Source: Hufsiella ginkgonis (GTDB taxonomy: Bacteria > Bacteroidota > Bacteroidia > Sphingobacteriales > Sphingobacteriaceae). Taken from it: a stretch of 64,000 bases of DNA. A model generated the notes under the pieces. The model made no database searches. It saw nothing but the letters and a program-made list of their open reading frames with translations, and was not told where the DNA came from. Below, in pieces: positions 52,396 through 62,355 of the stretch. Numbering within the stretch: position 1 is the first letter of the stretch; each line of letters begins with the position of its first letter. Position numbers and translations under genes: made by a program. The stretch lies in the NCBI RefSeq assembly GCF_009834915.1, contig NZ_WVHS01000003.1:496001-560000 (forward strand), in the 5' to 3' direction.

Positions 52396-55191
52396 TTAAT
52401 AGCTGAACCGCAGACCGACCAGGACAGTCTGACCATAGGTGTCGCTCCGGGTCATTGTGCCATGATGGAAGGTCTCATAACCGGGAGCTTTGTTATTGGC
52501 TGGATTAATGGCCTTCACATAATCTTTAACCGGTGTATTCAGCAGGTTGGTCGCTTTAGCGAACACTACATACCTGTTGCCGAATTTTTTCTCCGCCGAA
52601 GCATCCAGTTGTACAAATCCGCTCTGCCAGATATCGTTATCAACATACCGGGATACCGCAAATAGCCTGTCGCCCGTATATGCCAGCGACATTTGCGCGT
52701 TAATACCCTTCGCTATGCTTTTATATAATAAGGTGAAATTGGCCACGTGTGCAGCTTGCCCTGCCAGCCGGCGTTTTTCGTCCACGTTCTTCACCAATAC
52801 ATGTTCAGTAGCGCTGGGGTCGGGATTGTTAAAGTAGAGAAGCTTGGTGGTGGTGATGTTTGAATTGGTATAAGTATAATTAACCTTGATCCCAAAGTTG
52901 TAAGCATATTTTGTATAGTCCAGTTCCAGGCCGTAGTTGGCGGCATCCCCGAAATTTGCGGGCATATAGAAAGATCCTTGTCCCTGCAGTACCATTCCAA
53001 ATTCAATAGGGTTCGATATTTTTTTATAGAATGCGCCCACCATAAGCTGCTCGGAGGCCTTGGGAAACAGCTCATAGCGCACGTCGGCGTTGTGTGCAAC
53101 GGTGTGCTTTAAGTTCGGGTTACCGGCCTCTGTGAAGTCGTCATTCACCACCCTGTAGGGAACGATCTCGAAAAAGCTGGGACGATTAACGGCTTCATAA
53201 TAAGAAGTCCTAAGGTTGGTTTTGTCGTTCAATTTAAATTTCAGGTTTATACTGGGCAGTAAGTCCGTGTATTCCTGTTCGCCTTCATTTTGCAGGCCCG
53301 CCACCACATGTTCCAGGTGATACCCCTGGCTGGTATTTTCCACGCGCGCGCCGGCCAGCACCTCAAATTGCTTACTGGTTAGTTTTCCCTGTAAGTAACC
53401 TGCACCAATTTTTTCAGACGCCCCATAGTTTAGCGGGTCTCCGGGCGAGCCGAAGGGATTGAATACGGTGAATTTTATACCGCTGTAGCTATTCCAGTCG
53501 GTCCCTTCTATCAGGTTGGTTTGCGTACCCGCCGGCTTCGAATCGTCCAGGGGCCGGAACTGGTATTCATTAAAGAAATTAGTTCTTTGTTTATCACGGT
53601 ACATACCGCCCGCCGAAATAATGACGGGCATACTTTCGCTGCCAAAGCTGTACCTGAAATTCAGGTAGCCTGCCTTGTCTTCGTCTGAATTATGTTCCCA
53701 TCTTCTTTCTGCACCACCCAGTACTACCACAGATTTGGGGTTTTCTACACCTTTTCTTACGGTAGATGCCATATGTACCTGGCTGTTGTCTGGCACCTCA
53801 TTAGTAGCTTTTGAGTAAACTGCCGACCAATCTATCGCGAACCGCTTGCCAAAAAAGCTATGATCACCTTTCAGGGTGTTGTTGGATATTTGCTGATGCG
53901 TATATCGAAACCTCCTGTTATAGCTTAAATTGTAGTTGTTATTTTCAGGATCGTAGCCAACAGACAGGTCTGTTCTGCGGTCGTCTCTCACCTGGTAGGT
54001 CCCGAAGTCCAGGAAAGCGCCGTAGAACTGCAGCTTGTGGTTTTCTGAAAGGCGATAATCTAGTTTGCCGTGCAAACCGGCACGGGTTTGTTCTTCCGAA
54101 AACGTTCTGTAGGAGCGGTTCGTTAATACCGGCAGGTTGGAAGCATCGCTGGTGGCCGTGTTAAAAGAAAAGTAGGTGCCGTTGCTGCCTCTTAAACTAT
54201 TCTGATAGGTGCCGGCCACCAATACGCCAAACTTCCCTTTGAAGAAGCGGTCGCCCAGCGAAATCCCTCCATAAAGATTGGGTTTAGTGCCCATCTTTTT
54301 CACATCCAGTAAGCCCGGGTTGAAATCCCTTGATTGTGAAGGATAGGCGGCGCCTAACAATTCGTAGGGAGACTGGGTTTGTATCTGTGATTTATCGTAG
54401 GTATAAAAAGGTCGGTCGAAGAAAAGCGTGTTAAACCCGGTAGCTATATTCGCGGAAATCAACAGCTTGGCGGGAGCGTCTTTCATTACAAGGTTTATGG
54501 CTCCGCCAATTCCGTCGCCTTCCATATCAGGTGTAAGCGATTTAGTTACTTCCAGCCGATCAAGTAATTCGGCCGGGAAAATGTCCAGCGGCACAAACCT
54601 GTTCTTGTTGTCGGGGCTGGGGATTTTTACACCGTTTACCAGCGTATAGTTGTAACGTTTATCCATCCCCCTCAACAGGGCGTATTGTCCATCGCCCGTA
54701 TTGTTTCTTTCTATGGTGATACCGGAAACGCGCTGTATCACATTGGCTACCGTTAAATCGGGGGAAATTTCAATCGCCCTCGCCGATACAATGTTCATAA
54801 CCTGGTTGGCTGTTCTTTCCAGGTTCCGCGCCTGTAAGTCGTTATTTTTCTGCTGGGTGGTGGTTATCGTAATGGTGGAAAGCTCCTTTTGGTCTGTCTT
54901 AAGCTTAATCACCGGCAGTACGACTATGCCGTTATCCAGTTTCAGGTTACGGGTTTCCGTTATAAAGCCCACCATCGAGACGGTGATTTTATAATCGCCT
55001 TTCGGCATATTCCTGATAACGAAACTGCCATCAAGCCCCGAGACGGTATGGTAAGTGGTCCCGTCCGCCTTTATAACCGCCCCGATAATTGTTTCTCCTG
55101 TTTGGTCGGAAATGATCAGGCCCCTTAATGTTTGCGACATTGCCGGCGCTGCCATGAACAGGAACGATAATAAAGTAACGATTCGACGCAT
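52396..55191 (-). CDS. TonB-dependent outer-membrane receptor, CarboxypepD-regulatory-like N-terminus
   Basis: 931 residues. A signal peptide is followed by a carboxypeptidase-D-regulatory-like domain (LRGLIISDQTGETIIGAVIK), the plug (QVMNIVSARAIEISPDLTVANVIQRVSGITIERNN, TLVNGVKIPSPD) and a 22-strand barrel ending in the aromatic LRFSY. No SusD partner follows. With the lipoprotein and phytase downstream it likely takes up phytate, inositol phosphates or another phosphorylated compound. A tandem half-site array lies upstream (55277-55317). Confidence 0.94.
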   Translation of the reverse strand: MRRIVTLLSFLFMAAPAMSQTLRGLIISDQTGETIIGAVIKADGTTYHTVSGLDGSFVIRNMPKGDYKITVSMVGFITETRNLKLDNGIVVLPVIKLKTDQKELSTITITTTQQKNNDLQARNLERTANQVMNIVSARAIEISPDLTVANVIQRVSGITIERNNTGDGQYALLRGMDKRYNYTLVNGVKIPSPDNKNRFVPLDIFPAELLDRLEVTKSLTPDMEGDGIGGAINLVMKDAPAKLLISANIATGFNTLFFDRPFYTYDKSQIQTQSPYELLGAAYPSQSRDFNPGLLDVKKMGTKPNLYGGISLGDRFFKGKFGVLVAGTYQNSLRGSNGTYFSFNTATSDASNLPVLTNRSYRTFSEEQTRAGLHGKLDYRLSENHKLQFYGAFLDFGTYQVRDDRRTDLSVGYDPENNNYNLSYNRRFRYTHQQISNNTLKGDHSFFGKRFAIDWSAVYSKATNEVPDNSQVHMASTVRKGVENPKSVVVLGGAERRWEHNSDEDKAGYLNFRYSFGSESMPVIISAGGMYRDKQRTNFFNEYQFRPLDDSKPAGTQTNLIEGTDWNSYSGIKFTVFNPFGSPGDPLNYGASEKIGAGYLQGKLTSKQFEVLAGARVENTSQGYHLEHVVAGLQNEGEQEYTDLLPSINLKFKLNDKTNLRTSYYEAVNRPSFFEIVPYRVVNDDFTEAGNPNLKHTVAHNADVRYELFPKASEQLMVGAFYKKISNPIEFGMVLQGQGSFYMPANFGDAANYGLELDYTKYAYNFGIKVNYTYTNSNITTTKLLYFNNPDPSATEHVLVKNVDEKRRLAGQAAHVANFTLLYKSIAKGINAQMSLAYTGDRLFAVSRYVDNDIWQSGFVQLDASAEKKFGNRYVVFAKATNLLNTPVKDYVKAINPANNKAPGYETFHHGTMTRSDTYGQTVLVGLRFSY

Positions 55192-55276
55192 AAATTGATG
55201 CCGTTTTTTTGCGTCACAAAGCTGGGTAAAGCCTTTTTAGAAAAGAAAAAAGTAGCGTAAACTAAAAGGCAACAAC

Positions 55277-55317
55277 GTTAACAACAGCCGTTACAAGTCG
55301 TAACAAGTGTAAACGAT
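55277..55317 (+). promoter_or_regulatory. Tandem half-site array upstream of TonB receptor/phytase operon
   Basis: GTTAACA (55277), GTTACAA (55290), GTAACAA (55300) and GTAAACG (55309) follow one another at 9-13-base steps; GTTAC/GTAAC also form an inverted pair at 55290-55304. Spacing near one helical turn resembles Pho-box-type tandem sites, TTAACA-like, but the regulator is unidentified. It lies 86-126 bp upstream of the receptor start. Confidence 0.4.
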
Positions 55318-55421
55318 ATAGTATTAATCAATTGATTATCAAGCTATTTTATCGAAACAAAACCTCCCATTATCAAATTGTTACCGTAACATTAAGAGAA
55401 TGGGTGAAGGCAGGGCGCGAT

Positions 55422-57074
55422 TTAAAGCGATTGCAGGAAAGTGCTGAGGGTTTCTCCCTGGCCCAGTTTCAGTTTTTTACGAAGGCGGTACCTGATCACC
55501 CGCAGGCTGTCCGGAGAAATGCCCAGCAGCGTAGCGATATCAGTCGAGCTAAGATTCATTTTAAGTAAGGCAACAAGTCTGAGGTCGTTAGCCGTCAGGT
55601 CACCACATATCGCTTTAACTTTATCGAAGAAGCTTTCGTGCACCTGCTCAAAGATCACCCTGAACTCTCTCCAGTAAGTATCCTGGCTCACGCTAATGTT
55701 TATTTTGTGTATGAGTTGTTTTAGTTGCTTCTTATGGTCTCTTTTATCGTCGTTCAGCAGCGCATTCATATCCGTTTTTATCGTTTCCAGCACTTCGTTC
55801 TTTTGTATCAGGTGCAGGACATGCGAGGAAAGTTCCTTGCTTTTAAGCTCCAGTTGCTGTTTGAGCCTGGATTCTTCCAGCTGTTTATTTTTAAGTTCGG
55901 CTTCCAGTAACCCATTCTCGGTTTTGAAGATAAGCTGTTGTGTTTGCCTTATTTCCTGCTCCGTTTTGATCTTTAGCTTTTGCCGCAGGTAAATCAACAC
56001 CGCAAGCAGCAGCAGCAGGAAAAAAATGATGACGGAAGCTGTGGTAACAATGATATTTACGCGCTTTTCGGCATTGAGCCTGGTGATCTCCGAGCTTTTT
56101 TTTTCGGTATCGAAGAGCACTTGTGTTAACGCGATCTGCCTGCTGTTCTCGGTATCGTAAACTTCCGTTGATGAAACACGGGCCAGCTCGGTATAATAAT
56201 AAGCGCTGTCATATTGCTTCATTAACCCATAACTTCTGCCGATATCCCGGTAAGCGCTGCTCAGCTGGTATTTTTCATTCATTTGTTGCGCCATTACCAG
56301 GGCGCGTTTTGAATATTGCAGTCCCGTGGAATACCGGCCTGTTTTGCGGTAAATATCTCCCAGGTTATTAACTATTTCTATTTGGGCGACGGTGTTGTGA
56401 AAACGTTCATTTAGCCGGAGGGAAGCCCTGTAGTAATATAAAGACGAGTCGTATCTTTCCTGATCCTCCATAATGCTGGCAATATTCTCGTATATCTTGG
56501 CCAGTGAAGCGCTGTCGCCGATATGTACCAGGTGGGTCATGGCTAGTTGCTGGTAAAGGTAAGCCGAATCGTAGGTCATCTTTTTTTCATAGAGGTGACC
56601 GATCTCGCCGTAGCTTTCAGCGATGCCTTTATCGTCATTCAGCTTCCTGAACAGGCGAAGAGCTTCATTAAACTCCTTCCTGGCCTGCCGGGGCTGCTTA
56701 TTATAATAATAAACATTGCCCAGGTAATTAAGCGTTTGCGCGAGGTAGCGGGTTTGATTTTCTTCCTGGAAAATTTTCCGTGCCTCCAGCAAGTGACTAA
56801 TGGCGCCGGCATAATTGCCTTCATAATGGAGCACCTGTCCCATTTGTTGCAAACTGGTAGCTTCTGCGATGCGGTTTTTGTCTTGCCTGGCTTTGACTAC
56901 CAGTATTTTGAGTTGCGTATAGGCAGAATCGGGATGCTCGGTAGCTAGTTTAGCCACGATATTCATCCGTTTTAGTTCGCTGTTAGATTGCGCTTTGAGG
57001 GTTGCCGGGCGCAATCCCGGAAGCATGTATAAAAAACTTAATAGCAGGTACCACTTTAGTTTGAAATCGCTCAT
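55422..57074 (-). CDS. TPR-containing membrane regulator with LuxR-like C-terminus
   Basis: 550 residues. A signal/anchor region is followed by about eight TPR repeats (residues about 35-300; AQTLNYLGNVYYYNKQPRQA, AESYGEIGHLYEKKMTYDSA and so on), a membrane helix near 330-355, a long coiled coil, and a C-terminal LuxR-like helix-turn-helix (DLRLVALLKMNLSSTDIATLLGISPDSLRVIRYRLRKKL). Such proteins sense a periplasmic signal and bind DNA at the membrane. It lies upstream of, and in line with, the receptor/phytase operon and probably controls it. Confidence 0.88.
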   Translation of the reverse strand: MSDFKLKWYLLLSFLYMLPGLRPATLKAQSNSELKRMNIVAKLATEHPDSAYTQLKILVVKARQDKNRIAEATSLQQMGQVLHYEGNYAGAISHLLEARKIFQEENQTRYLAQTLNYLGNVYYYNKQPRQARKEFNEALRLFRKLNDDKGIAESYGEIGHLYEKKMTYDSAYLYQQLAMTHLVHIGDSASLAKIYENIASIMEDQERYDSSLYYYRASLRLNERFHNTVAQIEIVNNLGDIYRKTGRYSTGLQYSKRALVMAQQMNEKYQLSSAYRDIGRSYGLMKQYDSAYYYTELARVSSTEVYDTENSRQIALTQVLFDTEKKSSEITRLNAEKRVNIIVTTASVIIFFLLLLLAVLIYLRQKLKIKTEQEIRQTQQLIFKTENGLLEAELKNKQLEESRLKQQLELKSKELSSHVLHLIQKNEVLETIKTDMNALLNDDKRDHKKQLKQLIHKINISVSQDTYWREFRVIFEQVHESFFDKVKAICGDLTANDLRLVALLKMNLSSTDIATLLGISPDSLRVIRYRLRKKLKLGQGETLSTFLQSL

Positions 57075-57394
57075 TCAATTACAAGTTAGCCACAGGTCAA
57101 AATTGGGAATTATAGCCGGTTTGGCTAACATCGGCGCATTGTTTAACAAAAACATAACAGAGAAGGGTACCTGGTGAGCTTACAAACTATATAGGTCCTT
57201 TCTTCCCGATCACCTGCCCGGTGGAAAGCTTGTCTGGCGTAAGGCAGCAACTCCCGGGTATCGATTACCCGGGTAGGTTGAGCCCATTATGCGACATCGT
57301 TTATCCTGGTTACATTCCCTCGCAGAAATGACGAAATATGCGAAGGTGTTGTGAAATAATAAACATATTCCTACTTTCGCAGACTGAAAAATCC

Positions 57395-57481
57395 GGAGAG
57401 ATGTCAGAGTGATCGAATGTGCCTGATTCGAAATCAGGTGTACTGTCAAAGGTACCGGGGGTTTGAATCCCTCTCTCTCCG
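57395..57481 (+). tRNA. tRNA-Ser (CGA)
   Basis: Acceptor GGAGAGA/TCTCTCC, anticodon stem CCTGA/TCAGG with loop TTCGAAA giving CGA, long variable arm, T loop TTTGAAT, discriminator G. CCA is not encoded. Confidence 0.94.
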
Positions 57482-57486
57482 CTAAG

Positions 57487-57512
57487 AAAAAGCACTGATC
57501 TCAGTGCTTTTT
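57487..57512 (+). terminator. Terminator of tRNA-Ser (CGA)
   Basis: AAAAAGCACTGA (57487-57498) and TCAGTGCTTTTT (57501-57512) form a palindromic hairpin 5 bases after the tRNA. Confidence 0.88.
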
Positions 57513-57687
57513 GTGTTATATTGAAAAAGGGATTGGCGTAAAATCTGAGAAAAGTATTATTTATTAGCTGAAAGCCGTAAGGTCGCCCCCAAAGGAGATA
57601 AGGCTCACGCAATCAAAACGTTATTAATAACAGTGGATTAACTGTTGCCCTGTCTTCCTCCGGGGGAGAAAGGCGGGGGAGAATTAA

Positions 57688-58503
57688 TTAAACTAAAGGG
57701 GCAATTGAAAATACGTCGATCACCTGTTTTTTGAAGTTCCTGGTGCGTTTGTATACCCCGTTGCCGTTGTTGGATCCATCGTTATTGGTATTGCCCTCGA
57801 TGGTGACCAGGCTGTCGCCGTTAACCTCCATGATCAGGCCGGTGTGGTACCAGTCGCTGACCGATTTCTTTAACAAAAATATATCCCCCGGTTTTGCCAG
57901 GCTTGGGTTGGCTACCAGGGCCTTGTTAGTGATGAGAAGCTGCTTTTCAATACCTTTTATCGCCACCACGTCGCAGCTGTAAGTTAGCGGCATCAGGGTC
58001 TTGAAACTTTTTTGAAACTGGGAGGCTGCCTGGTCGATAATGGCTTGTACAAACCCCATGCACCAGAACCAGTCCGTCCCTTCGTTGCCATCCATGTAGC
58101 TCCGCACCCAGGGTCCGGTATTGGCCTGCTGGTTAATGATCAGCTCGTACGCGTGCTGGCCCAGGTGCACATGCGCCAGTTCGACAATACGCCCGCGTAA
58201 GCCCGTTGCTGCGCCGGGAGCGGTAAACGCTTTTTGAAGCGGCATAGAAAGCTGGCTAAACACGCCGGCGTCTACCACACCGGTTTGCGGCAGGCCTTTT
58301 GCTTTTTGAAAGTTCTTAACCGCCAGTTCGGTTGAAGATCCGAAGTCGCCGTCGATGGCGGTGGCTGTTCCCGCTGCCGGCTGCACCTGTGCGAATAGAT
58401 TTAACCAGGATTGGATTTTAAGTACGTCGGGTTTTTTGTTCGCCGATTTGCTGGCGCAAGTGCCTGTAATAGCAAGCTCTTTGAGGTACTGGTTTTTTAT
58501 CAT
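57688..58503 (-). CDS. Peptidoglycan-binding protein with CHAP/NlpC-like C-terminal domain
   Basis: 271 residues. The N-terminal PG_binding_1 domain lies at about residues 25-90 (VLKIQSWLNLFAQV, DGDFGSSTELAVKNFQKAKGLPQTGVVD). The C-terminal part (about 105-265) has a Cys in WFWCMGFVQAI and a His in WYHTGLIMEV with GDIFLLKK and TIEGNTN, the order of a CHAP-type Cys/His amidase. It has no signal peptide, so export is by another route or after lysis. It may cleave peptidoglycan. Confidence 0.8.
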   Translation of the reverse strand: MIKNQYLKELAITGTCASKSANKKPDVLKIQSWLNLFAQVQPAAGTATAIDGDFGSSTELAVKNFQKAKGLPQTGVVDAGVFSQLSMPLQKAFTAPGAATGLRGRIVELAHVHLGQHAYELIINQQANTGPWVRSYMDGNEGTDWFWCMGFVQAIIDQAASQFQKSFKTLMPLTYSCDVVAIKGIEKQLLITNKALVANPSLAKPGDIFLLKKSVSDWYHTGLIMEVNGDSLVTIEGNTNNDGSNNGNGVYKRTRNFKKQVIDVFSIAPLV

Positions 58504-59201
58504 CGCTATAATTGTTTGTAATAAGTCAGGATTTAGGTGTTGTTGCTTATGGAAGCAACAGGCAACGGATTGGATTCTAAAAACAATGTGTTGAAGTTAC
58601 ACTAAAAAATTAGAATTAAAATAAGAAAATGTAATTATTATAAGACCGTTTTGTATTGTCATTTCGTAATATCAGGTTGCAGACTGATAGTTACTTGTTA
58701 ATTTGTAGACCAGCATGCTTATGCAATATCACATTTTTTTTCTTTAATTAAACGGCCCGCTTTTTATGACCCGGCCCGGGCTGTATTTTATGATCTATAG
58801 AGCGCCAGAATCAACGTATGGGATATTTTAATAGCGGCAGGTGTCGTCCGCCCGGTAAGTTAAATTGTATTTTTCTGAATTGGATAGCCGCTTTTTACGA
58901 TAGAATCCCCTTGTAGCTTAGCACATTTTCTCCATATTTTGCACTATATTAACCCGGCTGAGCGAGATCGGCGGACGCAATCACAAGTGTTGCGCGCGCC
59001 GCTTTCCCGGATCAGGCGACCCCTGCCGACCCTGGATTCGGCCGGGGCGCTGAACGAAATGATCAAACGGGTCATCGCCAAAACGCGCGTACAGGCATTA
59101 GCGTAAGCGGGTTATACTGTACTCAGGGAGGTTTTTTCACATTATTCCAAAATTCCAAAACTTCCTGCTAAACTTGTGTCCTGCCCATAAACCTCTATGT
59201 A
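58504..59201. other. Long intergenic region with a gene 3' remnant
   Basis: About 700 bases. From 58970 to 59106 an open frame ending ...NEMIKRVIAKTRVQALA looks like the tail of a lost gene. The rest is AT-rich with no clear gene, RNA or repeat. Confidence 0.4.
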
Positions 59202-61406
59202 ATGAATGTACGTTGTTTGTTAAACCACGCAAAATTGCTTCTGCCGCCGTTGCTGATGATCATTTCCGTAACCGCGCATGCCCAATCTACCTATATCCCC
59301 ATCGAGAGCCGCAATAACGCGCTGGTGCTCCAGGCCGAAAAAGGCAAAGCGCCCAGGATCATTTACTTTGGCAGGAAGCTGGTAAATGCCGCCGAGTACG
59401 GCAAGGTGGCCGGGTTATACCGCCAGGGCGACGATTATTCGGGGGTACTAAATGCCGCCTACACGTCCTCGGGAACGCATAACCTGGTTGAGCCCGCGGT
59501 GAGGGTAACGCATAGCGACGGCAATACGTCGCTCGATCTCCAGTTCGTGAGCTCGGCCACCCAAAAGTTGGATGACCAGGTGACGCTTACCAGCGTGTTG
59601 CTCAGGGACCCGGTGTACGCATTCGAAGCCACGTTGTTTTACAAGGTATATGCCAGCGAAGACGTGGTAGAGCAATGGACAGTGCTGAGCCACCAGGAGA
59701 AAAAAGCGGTTACGCTGCATAAGTTCGCCTCTGCCAACCTGTACTTAAAAGGGGAGGGCTTCTGGCTTAAACAGTTTCATGGCGATTGGGCAAAAGAGAT
59801 GCAGCCGGAGGAGTCACAGATTACCCACGGCATCAAGGTGCTCGATACCAAGCTGGGCACGCGGTCGCACCTTTACCAGCCGCCGTTCTTTATAGTGTCG
59901 CTTGGCGGACCCGCCCAGGAAAACGAGGGCAAGGTACTGTATGGCAGCGTGGAATGGTCGGGTAATTTCAGGGTCGACCTGGAGCTCGATCCTCTCAATA
60001 ACCTGCGGGTAATAGCCGGTATGAACGATTTTGCGTCGGAATATTCACTCAAAGCCGGTGAACGGTTTACCACCCCGGCATTCCTGTACACCTTTTCCGG
60101 GCACGGGACCGGCGAAGCCAGCCGCAACCTGCAGCGCTGGGCACGTAAGTACCGCGTAATAGATGGCAACGGCTCGCGTTTTACGCTTCTCAACAACTGG
60201 GAGTCTACATTCTTTGATTTTAATGAGCAGAAACTGGCACAATTGCTCAAAGATACGAAGCAGCTGGGCGTAGACCTTTTCCTGCTCGACGACGGATGGT
60301 TCGGCAACCAGTATCCCCGCAATAACGACCGCGCCGGCCTGGGCGACTGGCAGGAAAACAAACAGAAACTTCCCAACGGTATCAGCTCACTGGTAAAGGA
60401 GGCCGAAGCCAACGGTGTAAAGTTCGGCATCTGGCTGGAACCGGAAATGGTAAACCCTAAAAGCGACCTCTATCTTAAACATCCGGGTTGGGTGATCAAA
60501 CAGCCGGGGCGCGCCGAACACTTATACCGAAACCAACTGGTGCTCGACCTGTCCCATCCGCAAGTGCAGGATTTTGTTTTTAATACCGTGGACGGGATGT
60601 TTACCAGGAATCCTGGCCTGGCTTATATTAAATGGGACTGTAACGCGGTGATCTACAACGCCTATTCCGCACATCTCGAAAAGCAATCGCATTTGTATAT
60701 CGAGTATGTACGGGGACTTTATAAGGTGCTGGAACGGATCAGGGCCAAATATCCCGCCGTGCCTATGATGCTTTGCTCGGGTGGTGGCGGTCGTGTCGAC
60801 TATGCCGCCTTAAAGTATTTTACAGAATTCTGGCCAAGCGACAATACGGATCCGCTGGAACGCATATTCATCCAGTGGGAATACTCGTATTTTTACCCGG
60901 CCATTACCAGCGTCAACCACGTTACCGACTGGGGGAAACAACCGTTGAAGTTTAAGATCGACGTAGCCATGATGGGGAAGCTGGGCTTTGATGTGGACGT
61001 AAGCAAGCTGAGCCCGGCCGACCTCGCGTTCGCCCGGCAAGCCGTACAAACGTACAGCACGATTAAAGATATCGTATGGCATGGCGACCAGTACCGGCTG
61101 ACAAGCCCCTGGAAGAGCGACTTCGCCTCGGTGATGTATGGCACAGCCGATAAGTCTTCGGCCGTGTTGTTTGCCTACCTGGTGAGCAACCGCTACGGCG
61201 CGGCAAGCAAGGAACCTGTAGTGTTAAAAGGGCTGGATGCGGCGAAGAAATACCGGGTACAGGAAATAAACCTGTACGGCACGACTCGATCGGCCATTGG
61301 CCCTGATGCGGTCTATTCAGGCGATTTCCTGATGTCGGCAGGAATTAACCCCGTGGTGAATGCGGGGAGGGGGAGTGTGGTGCTGAAGATTGAGGAAGTG
61401 AGGTAA
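59202..61406 (+). CDS. Alpha-galactosidase, glycoside hydrolase family 36
   Basis: 734 residues with a signal peptide (to about residue 27). N-terminal beta-supersandwich, then the catalytic barrel: LLDDGWFGNQYPRNNDRAGLGDW, GIWLEPEMVNPKSDLY, YIKWDCN with the nucleophile Asp, CSGGGGRVDY and WPSDNTDPLERIFIQ with the acid/base Asp. Length and motifs match GH36 class I enzymes such as RafA/AgaR. It hydrolyses terminal alpha-galactose from raffinose-type sugars or galactomannan. Confidence 0.97.
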   Translation: MNVRCLLNHAKLLLPPLLMIISVTAHAQSTYIPIESRNNALVLQAEKGKAPRIIYFGRKLVNAAEYGKVAGLYRQGDDYSGVLNAAYTSSGTHNLVEPAVRVTHSDGNTSLDLQFVSSATQKLDDQVTLTSVLLRDPVYAFEATLFYKVYASEDVVEQWTVLSHQEKKAVTLHKFASANLYLKGEGFWLKQFHGDWAKEMQPEESQITHGIKVLDTKLGTRSHLYQPPFFIVSLGGPAQENEGKVLYGSVEWSGNFRVDLELDPLNNLRVIAGMNDFASEYSLKAGERFTTPAFLYTFSGHGTGEASRNLQRWARKYRVIDGNGSRFTLLNNWESTFFDFNEQKLAQLLKDTKQLGVDLFLLDDGWFGNQYPRNNDRAGLGDWQENKQKLPNGISSLVKEAEANGVKFGIWLEPEMVNPKSDLYLKHPGWVIKQPGRAEHLYRNQLVLDLSHPQVQDFVFNTVDGMFTRNPGLAYIKWDCNAVIYNAYSAHLEKQSHLYIEYVRGLYKVLERIRAKYPAVPMMLCSGGGGRVDYAALKYFTEFWPSDNTDPLERIFIQWEYSYFYPAITSVNHVTDWGKQPLKFKIDVAMMGKLGFDVDVSKLSPADLAFARQAVQTYSTIKDIVWHGDQYRLTSPWKSDFASVMYGTADKSSAVLFAYLVSNRYGAASKEPVVLKGLDAAKKYRVQEINLYGTTRSAIGPDAVYSGDFLMSAGINPVVNAGRGSVVLKIEEVR

Positions 61407-61488
61407 TATTATCGCTCTGCTTTATAAGGTGCCTGTAATTGTCCCCGTTTGCACGGCGGCCCCGATTCATTTATCTTAGCCGCCGCAT

Positions 61489-62355
61489 ATGCTTCTGAAA
61501 ACTCTCTTACTGGCATTTATACTGGCGTTTGCCGGTACACTCTCCTTTGCCCAGCACGTAACCGAACCCGCCAATACTCCCAAAGAATGGTCAAAACCGT
61601 ACCCGCCGTTCAGGATCGCCGGAAATCTTTATTATGTAGGCACTTACGACCTTGCCTGTTACCTCCTCGTTACGCCGAAAGGAAATATCCTGATCAATAC
61701 CGGGCTGGCGGCCTCGGTTGAAGAGATCGAGTCGAACATCGAAGCCCTGGGATTTAACCTGGCCGATACACGCATCCTCCTAACTACGCAGGCGCATTAC
61801 GACCATATGGGCGCCATGGCTGTCATAAAAAGGCTGACAGGGGCTAAAATGATGGTCGACAAGAAAGACGCCGGTGTAATGGCCGACGGCGGAAAGTCTG
61901 ATTATGCCCTCGGCGGCGATACCTCGTACGAACCCGTAAAAGCCGATAAGCTGCTGCAGGACCGCGATGTGATTTCGTTGGGCGGCACACGCCTCACATT
62001 GCTGCACCATCCCGGGCATACCAAGGGCTCGTGCAGCTTTATTTTTGAGGTGAAAGACGGTGCAAAAACTTATAAGGTGCTGATCGCCAATATGCCTACG
62101 ATCGTAACGAATGAGAAGTTTAACGAAATAACGACCTATCCCGAAATTGTTAAGGATTATGCCTACACGCTGGCAGCCATGAAAAAGCTTTCTTTCGACC
62201 TCTGGCTTTCTTCACATGCCAGCCAGTTTTTGCTGCATGAGAAACACAAGCCGGGCGATCGCTATAACCCTTCGGCTTTTACCGATCAAAAAGGATATAA
62301 CGCGATACTTGCCAGCCTGGAAGAACAGTACCGGAAAAAGATAGCTGAAAAATAA
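61489..62355 (+). CDS. Subclass B3 metallo-beta-lactamase (GOB-like, Gln variant)
   Basis: 288 residues with a Sec signal peptide. B3 zinc site: QAHYDH (Gln101, His103, Asp105, His106), HPGHTKGS (His177), SSHASQF (His243). The first ligand is Gln in place of the common His, as in GOB-type enzymes. Sequence TTPKGNILINTG... and HMGAMAVIKR are typical B3. It hydrolyses beta-lactams, likely including carbapenems, in the periplasm. Related environmental B3 enzymes exist in Pedobacter-like bacteria. Confidence 0.9.
   Translation: MLLKTLLLAFILAFAGTLSFAQHVTEPANTPKEWSKPYPPFRIAGNLYYVGTYDLACYLLVTPKGNILINTGLAASVEEIESNIEALGFNLADTRILLTTQAHYDHMGAMAVIKRLTGAKMMVDKKDAGVMADGGKSDYALGGDTSYEPVKADKLLQDRDVISLGGTRLTLLHHPGHTKGSCSFIFEVKDGAKTYKVLIANMPTIVTNEKFNEITTYPEIVKDYAYTLAAMKKLSFDLWLSSHASQFLLHEKHKPGDRYNPSAFTDQKGYNAILASLEEQYRKKIAEK

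Noticed and set aside
57210-57612. Minus-strand frames of 79 and 100 codons near 57.4 kb
   Set aside because: They run straight through the tRNA-Ser(CGA) gene and its terminator, which are well supported.
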